Positions 35,240-43,212 of a stretch of 64,000 nt of DNA are shown piece after piece. Numbering within the stretch: the stretch's first letter is position 1; every line of letters begins with the position of its first letter. Location: the NCBI RefSeq assembly GCF_008710745.1, contig NZ_VYSA01000002.1, positions 186,001 to 250,000 on the forward strand, read 5' to 3'. A program made the position numbers and the translations under genes. This DNA comes from Microbacterium rhizomatis. Lineage in GTDB: Bacteria > Actinomycetota > Actinomycetes > Actinomycetales > Microbacteriaceae. The notes beneath the pieces were generated by a model that did not search any database, was not told the DNA's origin, and saw only the letters and a program-made list of their open reading frames with translations.

Positions 35240-35920
35240 GTGACCCCCGAACTCGCCGCACGCATCGTCGCGGACTCGCGTGACCGGGTCGCGTGGACGC
35301 GGGCCAGGTCGCGAGGGATCACCGCGACGGATGTCGCCTCGCTCACCTCCGAGAACGCGATCGCCCGCGCGGCGGACGCCAAGCTCATGGGCAGCGGCTT
35401 CTCGGGCAACGCCTACACCGACCACGGTCGGCGCCGCGAGCCGGAGATCGCTTCATGGGTCGCTGCCACCCACGGCATCCTCCCCTCCAGCGCCCTGTTC
35501 CACGCCGTCGTGGAGAAGCGCCACCTCGCCACCCCCGACGGCATCGTGGTCGACGCGGCGGGGCACGTCACGCTGTGCGAGATCAAGACGACGAAGAAGG
35601 CGTGGCGCAGCATCCCCCGGTCGTACCTCCGGCAGGTGTGGTGGCAGCAGCATGTCATCGGCGCCGAGCGCACTCTCGTCGCGTGGGAAGAGCACGACGC
35701 GTTCGTCCCTGTCGGCGACGAGCCGAAGTGCGCGTGGGTCGAGCGCGACGAGGTCGAGATCGCCCGCCTGGTGTCTCTCGCGACCGCGCTCATCGACGAA
35801 CTGCATCGCCGTACGACGCGGGGCGGGCCGGTGGCACACGAACAAGAAGAGCAGGAACGACGGATGCCGCGACTCGTCGCCGCCCGTCAGCCCTTCCGCG
35901 CACTGGCCCTCGCCGACTGA
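35240..35920 (+). CDS. YqaJ-like PD-(D/E)XK exonuclease family protein
   Basis: A 226-residue protein of the YqaJ/lambda-exonuclease superfamily. Catalytic-core features appear in order: ITATDVASL near the N-terminus, GRRREPEIASWVAATHG (conserved Glu), ATPDGIVVD (the Asp of the PD motif) and CEIKTTKK (E-X-K). Phage YqaJ proteins work with a RecT-type annealing protein; none is encoded here and no other phage gene is near, so this is a chromosomal stand-alone member of unknown role. TAACCT is exactly 6 nt before the GTG at 35240. Confidence 0.82.
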   Translation: MTPELAARIVADSRDRVAWTRARSRGITATDVASLTSENAIARAADAKLMGSGFSGNAYTDHGRRREPEIASWVAATHGILPSSALFHAVVEKRHLATPDGIVVDAAGHVTLCEIKTTKKAWRSIPRSYLRQVWWQQHVIGAERTLVAWEEHDAFVPVGDEPKCAWVERDEVEIARLVSLATALIDELHRRTTRGGPVAHEQEEQERRMPRLVAARQPFRALALAD

Positions 35921-35992
35921 CTCCCACCCCGCCTTCTTCGCACCGCCATGCCCCGCCGGTCGGTGCGGTATCGTCGCGCCTTCTCACTCATA

Positions 35993-36036
35993 GTTGACAC
36001 ACGTCAACGATCTAGATATAGTTGACCTTCGTCAAC
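35993..36036 (+). promoter_or_regulatory. Near-consensus promoter with two MarR-type operators
   Basis: Two perfect copies of GTTGAC-N4-GTCAAC lie at 35993-36008 (spacer acac) and 36021-36036 (spacer cttc), with centres 28 bp apart. A promoter is embedded: TTGACA at 35994-35999, a 17-bp spacer, then TATAGT at 36017-36022. The operators overlap the -35 box and the end of the -10 box, so bound repressor would block polymerase. The MarR-family gene two genes downstream is the obvious ligand. Confidence 0.88.
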
Positions 36037-36111
36037 CACAGCGCCATCGCCATCGTCGTCGCCGTCGCACAGCATCCGGGCCACCGCCCACCGTTCCAGA
36101 AAGCCGCACTC

Positions 36112-37827
36112 ATGGCCACTCCCTCCGCGCTGCCCGCGGACATCGCCGAGAAGCCGAAGATGTCGCATCGTCAGGTGCTCCAGGCGCTCTCCGGGCTTCT
36201 GCTCGGCATGTTCGTCTCGATGCTCGCCTCGACCGTCGTCTCGACCTCGCTGCCCGTCATCATCCACGACCTCAACGGCGATCAGGTCGCCTTCACCTGG
36301 GTCGTCACTGCGACCCTGCTCACCACGGCGATCTCGACCCCGGTGTGGGGAAAGCTCGCCGACCTCTTCAACCGCAAGCTGCTCTTCCAGCTCGCCATCG
36401 TGATCTTCGTGCTGGCCACCGCGGCCGCCGGGTTCTCGCAGGACACCACCACCCTCATCGCCTTCCGCGCGGTGCAGGGCATCGGCGCCGGCGGCCTGGC
36501 CGCGCTCAGCCAGGTGCTGATGGCCGACATCATCAGCCCCCGCGAACGCGGCCGCTACATGGGCCTGTTCGGTGCCGTGATGGCCGTCGCCACGGTCGGT
36601 GGCCCCCTCCTCGGCGGACTCATCACCGACACGCTGGGCTGGCGCTGGAACTTCTACGTCGCGCTGCCGTTCGCGATCGCCGCGCTCGTCATCATCCAGC
36701 GCACGCTGCACGTCTCGGTGCTCGTGAAGCGCACGGTGCGCATCGACTACCTCGGCATCGTGCTGCTCTCCACCGCCGTGTCGCTTCTGCTCGTCTGGAT
36801 CAGCCTGGCCGGCAGCAGCTTCGACTGGTGGAGCACGGAGACCGTCCTCATGGTCGGGGGGGCGATCATCGCCACGATCCTGTTCGTCGTCGCCGAGATG
36901 CGCGTCGCAGAACCGCTGATCCCGCTCACTCTGTTCCGCAACCTGACCTTCACGCTTGCCGTCATCGCCTCGATCGCCACCGGCATCGCGATGTTCGGAG
37001 CATCCGTGTTCCTCAGCCAGTTCATGCAACTCGCCCGAGGGGCCACGCCCACCGAGGCCGGCCTCATGACGATCCCGATGATCGCGGGCCTGCTGCTCGC
37101 CTCGATCGGCGTCGGCGCCCTCATCACCCGGTTCGGTCGGTGGAAGCCGTTCCTCATCACCGGCGGCGTGCTGCTCATCGCGGGATCGTTCCTGCTGTCG
37201 ACGATCCACTACGACACCGACTTCGCCGTCGTGTCGCTCTACATGTTCCTGCTCGGCGCCGGCGTCGGGATGACGATGCAGAACCTCGTGCTCATCGTGC
37301 AGAATACGACGAACCCGACGCAGATCGGCGTGGCGAGCTCGGGCGTGACGTTCTTCCGGAGCCTCGGCGGCACGATCGGAGTGTCGGTCATGGGCGCCGC
37401 GCTGGCCGCGCGCGTCACCGAGCTCGTCGCCGACCGCAAGGACGACATCGGCGCCGCGATCGCCGGTCTCGGCGACCAGGCCTCGGTGTGGGCGGCCCAG
37501 CTGCAGTCGGGCACCATCCCCAAGGTGTCGGCGATGCCCGAGACGCTCCGCGTCGTGTTCGAGGACATCTACGCGCAGGGCATCTCGCACGCCTTCCTCA
37601 TCGCCGTGCCGTTCGCCATCCTCAGCCTGATCGCGATCGTGTTCCTCCCGAACAAGCCGCTCCTGCGGATGACGACGAGCGAGCGCATCCAGGCCAGCGA
37701 GGCGGACTTCGCGACCGTGTCCGTGCCGGAGGGCATGGATGCGCTGAGCGCCACGGGCACCGTCACGGTGAACGCAGATGACGAGCGAGTGGATGCTTCG
37801 CCCGAGGCCCGCGCGGACCGGCGGTAG
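36112..37827 (+). CDS. DHA2-type MFS multidrug efflux transporter
   Basis: A 571-residue, probably 14-helix proton-driven exporter of the EmrB/QacA group. Motif A in loop 2-3 is PVWGKLADLFNRK; the first helix region reads MFVSMLASTVVSTSLPVIIHDL, and motif C-like GAVMAVATVGGPLLGGLITDTLGWRWNFYV follows. The ATG at 36112 is chosen as the first good start after the predicted transcript start near 36029; a longer reading would begin inside the operator. The marR gene follows by 11 nt, so they are co-transcribed from the operator-covered promoter. Confidence 0.9.
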   Translation: MATPSALPADIAEKPKMSHRQVLQALSGLLLGMFVSMLASTVVSTSLPVIIHDLNGDQVAFTWVVTATLLTTAISTPVWGKLADLFNRKLLFQLAIVIFVLATAAAGFSQDTTTLIAFRAVQGIGAGGLAALSQVLMADIISPRERGRYMGLFGAVMAVATVGGPLLGGLITDTLGWRWNFYVALPFAIAALVIIQRTLHVSVLVKRTVRIDYLGIVLLSTAVSLLLVWISLAGSSFDWWSTETVLMVGGAIIATILFVVAEMRVAEPLIPLTLFRNLTFTLAVIASIATGIAMFGASVFLSQFMQLARGATPTEAGLMTIPMIAGLLLASIGVGALITRFGRWKPFLITGGVLLIAGSFLLSTIHYDTDFAVVSLYMFLLGAGVGMTMQNLVLIVQNTTNPTQIGVASSGVTFFRSLGGTIGVSVMGAALAARVTELVADRKDDIGAAIAGLGDQASVWAAQLQSGTIPKVSAMPETLRVVFEDIYAQGISHAFLIAVPFAILSLIAIVFLPNKPLLRMTTSERIQASEADFATVSVPEGMDALSATGTVTVNADDERVDASPEARADRR

Positions 37828-37838
37828 TCTCGATCGGG

Positions 37839-38327
37839 ATGCCGGAGACCACGATGACTGACTCGACCCCCGCCCCGGGCGAGACCCGAGAGGCGCGCAC
37901 CGAAGCGGTGCGCGCCCTCGAGGCCGAGTTCAGCGAGCTGCTCAACAGGGTGCGCCGCATCATCATGGCGAATGCCGACCGGGTGAGCCCGGGTATGCTT
38001 CCGGGCGCATACAAGGTCTTCACGACCATCGTCAACCGCGAGAGCATCACCCAGTCGACGCTCGTCGACACTCTCATGGCCGACAAAGGCCAGATCAGCC
38101 GAACGGTGCGCGAGCTCGAGCAGCTGGGACTCATCGAGCGGACACCCGATCCCGCGGACGGACGGTCCAGCATCCTGTCAGCGACCCCGCTCGGTCATGA
38201 GCGACTCGCGGCAGCGCGGCAGCCGCAGGAGGACAGTCTGCTCAAAGCCCTGTCGGACTGGGAGGTCGGCGACATCCAGAACCTCACGCGTCTCCTGCAC
38301 GCTCTCACCGGCGGCACCGCTCCCTGA
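37839..38327 (+). CDS. MarR-family repressor of the upstream exporter
   Basis: A 162-residue winged-helix regulator. The recognition region is SITQSTLVDTLMADKGQISRTVRELEQLGLIERTPDPADGRSSILSATPLG, which includes the wing motif DxRS. It lies 11 nt after the exporter gene in the same transcript. The paired GTTGAC-N4-GTCAAC operators at the operon promoter imply autoregulated, inducer-relieved repression of the exporter. ATG 37839 is used; a second in-frame ATG at 37854 is possible. Confidence 0.9.
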   Translation: MPETTMTDSTPAPGETREARTEAVRALEAEFSELLNRVRRIIMANADRVSPGMLPGAYKVFTTIVNRESITQSTLVDTLMADKGQISRTVRELEQLGLIERTPDPADGRSSILSATPLGHERLAAARQPQEDSLLKALSDWEVGDIQNLTRLLHALTGGTAP

Positions 38328-38508
38328 GCCGGCCGTTGCGCGCGACCATCCGGACAACCGCGCAGCTCCCGGCGTGCCGCCGGCCCCGCCGAGGCTTTGC
38401 CGCACGGTAGCACCCGCGTAACACCGTCGAGACAATGGCCCTGTTGACTGGGTCCATCCAAGGCACCAGTGCTGCCGACGCCGACACGCACGCGGGAGGG
38501 AGCGACCG

Positions 38509-39540
38509 ATGAGATTCCGGCCGCCGCGACCAGCATCCACTCACGATCTCGACCCGGTGACCAGTCCTGAGCCTCCCGAGTCGATGCGCGCCGCCGTCAT
38601 CGACGGCGTGGGCGCTCCGACGGTGCTTCATGAGGCTGAGCTGCCGGTGCCCGCGCCCGTACTCAGCGAACTGCTGGTGCGGATCGTGGCGGCAGGGGTG
38701 AACCCCATCGATGCCAAGACCCGCGGAGGAGCGGGCGTCTCCGGCGCGATCCACGAATTCCCACAGGCGCTGGGGTTCGATTTCAGCGGAGTGGTCGTGA
38801 AGGCGCCGTACGAGTCGCACGCCTTCCCACCGGGTACCCCCGTCTTCGGCACGGTGCCTTTCCCTCGCTCGGGCGGCAGCTACGCCGAGTACGCCGTCGT
38901 GCCGTCGCTGTCGGTGGCGCGCAAGCCCACCTCGCTCTCGCACGTCGAGGCGGCCGGGGTTCCGCTGGCGGCTCTCACGGCGTGGGGCCTCGTCGTCGAG
39001 ACGGCCCGCGCGCACGAAGGGCAGCGGATGCTGATCCATGCCGGAAGTGGTGGCGTCGGCCATTTCGCCGTTCAGTTCGCCGCCTACTTCGGCGCGCATG
39101 TGACGGCGACCGGATCGGCGCACAATGCGTCGTGGCTGCGAGAGCTCGGGGCTTCCGTCGTGATCGACTACACGACGAGCCGCTTCGAGGAGGTCGTCTC
39201 GGAGGTGGATGTCGTCATCGACCTCGTCGGAAACGTCCACGACCAGACCGGCACGCGTTCGTTGGGCGTCCTGCGGAAAGGCGGCCTCATCGTCGTCGTA
39301 CCGACCGGGTCATGGCCGGGATATGCCGACGCCGCACGTGAGGCGGGCGTACGGGCGACCGGCTACAAGGTCATCCCGGACGGCGGCGCACTGGCCACGA
39401 TCGGACGGCTGCTGGACTCGGGTGCCGTGCAGGTCTACATCGACAAGGTGTATCCCCTCGCCGACGCCGCGGCCGCCCATGCCGAGCTCGAGCAGGGCCA
39501 CACCCGCGGCAAGATCGTGCTCCGCGTGAGCGACGACTGA
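38509..39540 (+). CDS. NADP-dependent quinone oxidoreductase-like protein (MDR superfamily)
   Basis: A 343-residue zinc-free medium-chain oxidoreductase. An N-terminal GroES-like domain has VNPIDAKTRGG and LGFDFSGVV. The Rossmann domain carries LIHAGSGGVGHFAVQFAAYFGAHVTATGSAHN (nucleotide-binding GxGGVG). No structural or catalytic zinc cysteines are seen, consistent with quinone/enone reductases. GGGAGG lies ~9 nt before the ATG. The 181-bp gap upstream of it holds no gene that I can see. Confidence 0.87.
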   Translation: MRFRPPRPASTHDLDPVTSPEPPESMRAAVIDGVGAPTVLHEAELPVPAPVLSELLVRIVAAGVNPIDAKTRGGAGVSGAIHEFPQALGFDFSGVVVKAPYESHAFPPGTPVFGTVPFPRSGGSYAEYAVVPSLSVARKPTSLSHVEAAGVPLAALTAWGLVVETARAHEGQRMLIHAGSGGVGHFAVQFAAYFGAHVTATGSAHNASWLRELGASVVIDYTTSRFEEVVSEVDVVIDLVGNVHDQTGTRSLGVLRKGGLIVVVPTGSWPGYADAAREAGVRATGYKVIPDGGALATIGRLLDSGAVQVYIDKVYPLADAAAAHAELEQGHTRGKIVLRVSDD

Positions 39541-39572
39541 CCGAGACGGCCGACCCGATCGGATGCTGCGGC

Positions 39573-40466
39573 TCATCCCGCGGCCAGCGCGCGCCTGCCC
39601 TCGGTGACGATCTCGTCGGCAACGGCATCCAGGAGCGGGGAGCGCAGATTCCACTGCTGCCAGAAGAGCGGCACATCGATCGGCGGACCGCCGAGCAGCA
39701 CGAGTTCTCCCGTCTGAAGTGCGCGCTCGGACTGGAAGCGGGGCAGCAGTCCCCAGCCGAGCCCGCGAAGCACAGCGGTCGCGAAATCATGGGAAGCGGG
39801 AACGTGGTGCCGCGGCGGCCGCGCAGGGTCCGCACCCTGCAGGGTCAGCCATCTGGTCTGCAGATCGTCACGGCGATCGAAATCGACCACGGGGGCGGAC
39901 TCCAGCGCATCGGCGGTGGCACCGTCGGCGAACCAGCGGGCGGCGAATCGCGCGTTCGCGACGGCTTCGTAGCGCATCGGCCCGAGAGCGCTCACCCGGC
40001 AGCCGGCCACGGGGGTCTCGCGGGAGGTCACCGCACCCATCACGGTGCCCGATTCGAGCAGCCCGGCGGTGAAGTCCTGATCGTCGCGGTGCAGCGAGAA
40101 GACGACGCGCCGCGCCGCGCTGAGCCGCTCGAGGGGAGGGAGGAACCACGTCGCGAGGGAATCGGCATTCACCGCGAGGGGGATGCTCATCGGCGACGCG
40201 GAACCCTCATCCGCCCCGAGTTCGGACAGGGTGTCGTGCTCGAGGAGAAGTGCTTGACGCGAGAGGCGGACGATCGACTCGCCGGCCGCCGTGGCTCGCG
40301 CAGGTTTGGCGCGCACCAGCAGCACCCTCCCGAGCAGTTCCTCGAGCGCCTTGATCCGCTGGCTGACCGCGGACGGCGTGACGTGGAGGCGACGGGCAGC
40401 CGCATCCATGCTCCCCTCGTCGAGGACGGTGGTGAGGGTCTCGGCGAGATCGAACGGAATGCGCAC
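39573..40466 (-). CDS. lysG: LysR-family regulator LysG/ArgP of the adjacent exporter
   Basis: A 297-residue LysR-type activator of the ArgP/LysG branch. The HTH (LAETLTTVLDEGSMDAAARRLHVTPSAVSQRIKALEELLGRVLLVR) is followed by a two-lobed effector domain that in relatives binds lysine or arginine. It is divergent from lysE, the arrangement known from Corynebacterium glutamicum. The GTG at 40466 has TAGCCT 7 nt upstream, suggesting a leaderless transcript. Confidence 0.88.
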   Translation of the reverse strand: MRIPFDLAETLTTVLDEGSMDAAARRLHVTPSAVSQRIKALEELLGRVLLVRAKPARATAAGESIVRLSRQALLLEHDTLSELGADEGSASPMSIPLAVNADSLATWFLPPLERLSAARRVVFSLHRDDQDFTAGLLESGTVMGAVTSRETPVAGCRVSALGPMRYEAVANARFAARWFADGATADALESAPVVDFDRRDDLQTRWLTLQGADPARPPRHHVPASHDFATAVLRGLGWGLLPRFQSERALQTGELVLLGGPPIDVPLFWQQWNLRSPLLDAVADEIVTEGRRALAAG

Positions 40467-40469
40467 ATC

Positions 40470-40535
40470 AATCAGGCTAATGCCTCACAAGATTCCTTAG
40501 CTGTACTGAATCATCGGGCCCCACTTAGCCTGATT
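40470..40535. promoter_or_regulatory. Divergent lysG/lysE promoters joined by an 11-bp inverted repeat
   Basis: aatcaggctaa (40470-40480) and ttagcctgatt (40525-40535) are perfect inverted copies. Each contains TAGCCT, placed 7 nt before the lysG GTG and 6 nt before the lysE ATG respectively. The whole 71-bp gap is thus flanked by mirror-image -10 elements. The space between would hold the LysG operator. Confidence 0.7.
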
Positions 40536-40537
40536 CC

Positions 40538-41221
40538 ATGACCACCCCCCTGCTCGCCGGCCTCGGCCTCGGGCTGTCGCTCATCGTCGCGATCGGCGCG
40601 CAGAACCTGTTCGTGCTGCGCCAGGGCATCCGGCGCGAGCACGTCGTGGTCGTCGCGACCATCTGCGCCGTGTCCGACGCCGTGCTCATCGCGCTTGGAG
40701 TGTCGGGGGTGGGCCTCGTGCTGCACGCTGTGCCGTGGCTGATCGACGTGGTGCGCTGGTCGGGCGCCGCATTCCTCCTCGTCTACGGCCTGCTCGCCGC
40801 CCGCCGCGCATGGCGCCCGAGCGGTGAGGCCCTGGACGCCAGCGCCGACCGCGAGACGCGCCCCCGGCACCTCCGGGGGCCGGGCGAAGGTGCCGGGGGC
40901 GCGTCTCGCGCACGGTCCACGGTCGCGTCGAGCACGCTTGTTCCCGTCGTCCTCACGTGTCTCGCACTCACGTGGCTGAACCCCCACGTCTACCTCGACA
41001 CGGTGTTCCTGCTCGGTTCGGTCGCCAGCACGCACGGCGATGCGCGCTGGGTCTTCGCGGCGGGCGCCATGATCGCGAGCATCCTGTGGTTCTTCGGTCT
41101 CGCCCTCGGCGCGCGCCACCTGGGGCGCTGGCTGTCGACCCCGCGGGCGTGGCGGGTCCTGGACGGGATCATCGCGGTCGTCATGATCGGGATCGCGATC
41201 AGCCTCGTCCTCCCCCACTGA
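40538..41221 (+). CDS. lysE: LysE/ArgO-type basic amino acid exporter carrying an in-frame palindromic element
   Basis: A 227-residue membrane exporter with about six hydrophobic segments. The N-terminus LGLSLIVAIGAQNLFVLRQGIRREHV and the later ALTWLNPHVYLDTVFLLG are typical of LysE/ArgO. The cytoplasmic loop at about residues 100-128 (ASADRETRPRHLRGPGEGAG and GASRARSTVA) is encoded by a 61-bp palindrome at 40850-40910 that also occurs at 63561-63621. Under LysG control it would export excess lysine or arginine. Confidence 0.9.
   Translation: MTTPLLAGLGLGLSLIVAIGAQNLFVLRQGIRREHVVVVATICAVSDAVLIALGVSGVGLVLHAVPWLIDVVRWSGAAFLLVYGLLAARRAWRPSGEALDASADRETRPRHLRGPGEGAGGASRARSTVASSTLVPVVLTCLALTWLNPHVYLDTVFLLGSVASTHGDARWVFAAGAMIASILWFFGLALGARHLGRWLSTPRAWRVLDGIIAVVMIGIAISLVLPH
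40850..40910. repeat. 61-bp palindromic element, copy 1 (inside lysE)
   Basis: Two perfect 22-bp inverted arms (40850-40871 and 40889-40910) flank a 17-nt loop. The arms begin cgcgagacgcg and end cgcgtctcgcg. The same 22-17-22 layout and arm ends occur at 63561-63621. This copy lies entirely within lysE and remains open in the lysE frame. Confidence 0.93.
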
Positions 41222-41228
41222 TCGACGC

Positions 41229-41582
41229 TCAGCCGTCGATCTGCTCCCTGCGCGCGGTCACGAGAGCGCGGATGAGCGATTCGGGGAGCGGATGCTCGGG
41301 CTGGAACCGGATCGTCCCCTTGTTCTGACTCGTGGCCGGCACGCTTTCCACCGCCTCCGCGACGGCGCTCACGGCCGCAGGGCTGAACGGATAGATTCCG
41401 ATGTGCTTCTGCGCGCGCATCACCGAGATCAGCGGCTTTCCGCGATAGACCAGAGCCGGCATGCCGTACCCCGTGCCCTGCTCGAGATGGGTCACCTCGT
41501 CGCGGGCGATGTCGTAGACCCGCGCCACCGCATCTCGATCGCCGGCGCTCAGGCCGGCGAGGTACTCATCGACGGTTCCCAT
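41229..41582 (-). CDS. DUF1801 (YdhG-like) protein
   Basis: A 117-residue protein of the DUF1801 family: VDEYLAGLSAGDRDAVARVYDIARDE, TGYGMPALVYRGKPLISVMRAQKHIGIYPFSPAAV and NKGTIRFQPEHPLPESLIRALVTARREQID are the usual blocks. Relatives have been called iron-chaperone-like, but the function is not settled. The stop is 7 nt from the lysE stop (convergent). The ATG has CAGGAT 6 nt upstream. Confidence 0.85.
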   Translation of the reverse strand: MGTVDEYLAGLSAGDRDAVARVYDIARDEVTHLEQGTGYGMPALVYRGKPLISVMRAQKHIGIYPFSPAAVSAVAEAVESVPATSQNKGTIRFQPEHPLPESLIRALVTARREQIDG

Positions 41583-41633
41583 GGGAGCATCCTGCCATTC
41601 CCTCGTTCGCGTCGTCCACGGCAGGATGGGCGC

Positions 41634-41909
41634 ATGAGACGCGTGCACGTGATCGTATCCGGCCAGGTGCAGGGCGTCGGTTACCGCTACACCGCCCGGA
41701 TGATCGCGAGAGAGGCCCGCGTGACCGGCTGGGTGCGCAACCGACCCGACGGCACCGTCGAGGCCGAGATCGAGGGGCCGGGTGACGCCGTCGACGAGAT
41801 GCTGGCCTGGATGGCCGAAGGCCCCCCGGGGTCGCGGGTCGATGCCGCACGCGTCACGGAGGTCGAACCGATCGGCGGTCAGGGATTCGACGTGCGCGAC
41901 ACGGCGTGA
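41634..41909 (+). CDS. Acylphosphatase
   Basis: A 91-residue acylphosphatase, which hydrolyses carboxyl-phosphate bonds. The catalytic signature VQGVGYR holds the essential arginine, and GWVRNRPDGTVEAEIEGP provides the essential asparagine. Full length for the family. CAGGAT is 6 nt before the ATG. It converges on rplA with a strong terminator hairpin between. Confidence 0.93.
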   Translation: MRRVHVIVSGQVQGVGYRYTARMIAREARVTGWVRNRPDGTVEAEIEGPGDAVDEMLAWMAEGPPGSRVDAARVTEVEPIGGQGFDVRDTA

Positions 41910-41914
41910 ACCAC

Positions 41915-41944
41915 GAAGGGCCCCTCCGTGCGGAGGGGCCCTTC
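41915..41944. terminator. Bidirectional terminator between acylphosphatase gene and rplA
   Basis: Perfect 13-bp arms gaagggcccctcc (41915-41927) and 41932-41944 around the loop gtgc. It lies 5 bp after the acylphosphatase stop and 14 bp after the rplA stop on the other strand, so it can serve both genes. Confidence 0.92.
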
Positions 41945-41958
41945 GGAGAGAGCGGGTG

Positions 41959-42648
41959 TCAGAACGAGCTGACGTCCAGCGGGATGCCGGGGCCGAACGT
42001 CGTCGACACCGCACCCTTCTGGATGTAGCGGCCCTTGGCGCTGGACGGCTTCAGACGCACGATCTCTTCGAGAGCGGCCTTGAAGTTGTCGTCGAGCTGC
42101 TGCTCGCTGAACGATGCCTTGCCCACGACGAAGTGCACGTTGGCGTGCTTGTCGACGCGGAACTCGATCTTTCCGCCCTTGATCTCTTCCACGGCCTTGG
42201 CCGGGTTCGGGGTCACGGTGCCGGTCTTCGGGTTCGGCATCAGGCCGCGGGGGCCCAGCACCTTTCCGAGACGACCGACCTGGCCCATGAGCTCGGGAGT
42301 CGAGACGGCGGCGTCGAACGACGTGTAGCCGCCCGCGACCTTCTCGATGAGCTCGGCCCCGCCGACCTCGTCTGCGCCTGCGGCGATGGCGGCCTCAGCA
42401 GCCGGGCCGGTGGCGAACACGATGACGCGGGCGGTCTTGCCCGTGCCGTGCGGCAGGATGACGGTGCCGCGCACCATCTGGTCTGCCTTGCGGGGGTCGA
42501 CGGCGAGCTTGAGCGCGACCTCGACGGTCGAGTCGAACTTCGCCGAGCCGGTCTCCTTCGCGAGGACGACGGCCTCGGTGGGCGTGTAGAACTTGTCTGC
42601 GTCGATCTTCGCCGCAGCGGCCTGGTAGGCCTTGGACTTCGTAGCCAT
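41959..42648 (-). CDS. rplA: Large ribosomal subunit protein L1
   Basis: A 229-residue L1, complete. Landmarks are [51 protein letters not shown] and [22 protein letters not shown]. It follows rplK by 14 nt in one operon. L1 binds 23S rRNA and, in many bacteria, its own mRNA leader. rplJ is not directly downstream; seven or more unrelated genes intervene. Confidence 0.98.
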   Translation of the reverse strand: MATKSKAYQAAAAKIDADKFYTPTEAVVLAKETGSAKFDSTVEVALKLAVDPRKADQMVRGTVILPHGTGKTARVIVFATGPAAEAAIAAGADEVGGAELIEKVAGGYTSFDAAVSTPELMGQVGRLGKVLGPRGLMPNPKTGTVTPNPAKAVEEIKGGKIEFRVDKHANVHFVVGKASFSEQQLDDNFKAALEEIVRLKPSSAKGRYIQKGAVSTTFGPGIPLDVSSF

Positions 42649-42662
42649 TTCCCTTATCCCCC

Positions 42663-43094
42663 TCAGTCCTCGACCGTGATGCCCATGGAACGGGCGGTGC
42701 CGGCGATGATCTTCGAGGCGGCCTCGATGTCGTTCGCGTTCAGGTCGGGCTGCTTGACGTCGGCGATCTCGCGCACCTGAGCCTTGGTGAGCTTGGCCAC
42801 CTTGGTCGTGTGCGGCGTCGGCGAGCCCTTGGCCACGCCGGCAGCCTTCTTGATGAGCTCTGCGGCCGGGGGCGTCTTCAGGATGAACGTGAAGCTGCGG
42901 TCCTCGTACACGGTGATCTCAACGGGGATGACGTTGCCGCGCTGGGCTTCCGTCGCCGCGTTGTACGCCTTGCAGAACTCCATGATGTTGACGCCGTGCT
43001 GACCGAGCGCGGGGCCGATCGGCGGTGCCGGGTTGGCGGCGCCGGCCTTGATCTGGAGCTTGATCAGGCCGGTCACCCTCTTCTTAGGTGCCAT
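42663..43094 (-). CDS. rplK: Large ribosomal subunit protein L11
   Basis: A 143-residue L11, complete: [56 protein letters not shown] and GTARSMGI. A strong AGGAAGAGG element precedes the ATG. The upstream neighbour is an acyl-CoA ligase, not nusG, so rplK-rplA probably has its own promoter in the 118-bp gap 43095-43212. Confidence 0.98.
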   Translation of the reverse strand: MAPKKRVTGLIKLQIKAGAANPAPPIGPALGQHGVNIMEFCKAYNAATEAQRGNVIPVEITVYEDRSFTFILKTPPAAELIKKAAGVAKGSPTPHTTKVAKLTKAQVREIADVKQPDLNANDIEAASKIIAGTARSMGITVED

Positions 43095-43212
43095 TTCCTC
43101 TTCCTCTCATCGAGTGGATGCCGGAGCATCCGCTCTCCCGCACGTCCGGCATCTCCGGACAGCGGTGAGTTCGTGCGCGCGCGAAAGCACGCACAAACCG
43201 GTCAAGTCTACC

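Noticed and set aside
35240..35920. YqaJ-like gene taken as evidence of a prophage
   Set aside because: No recombinase, integrase, terminase or structural gene is nearby and flanking genes are chromosomal core genes.
35994..37781. Two long frames (plus and minus) overlapping the DHA2 exporter gene
   Set aside because: Both are His/Arg/Asp-rich shadows of the hydrophobic exporter frame, whose helices and motif A are unmistakable.
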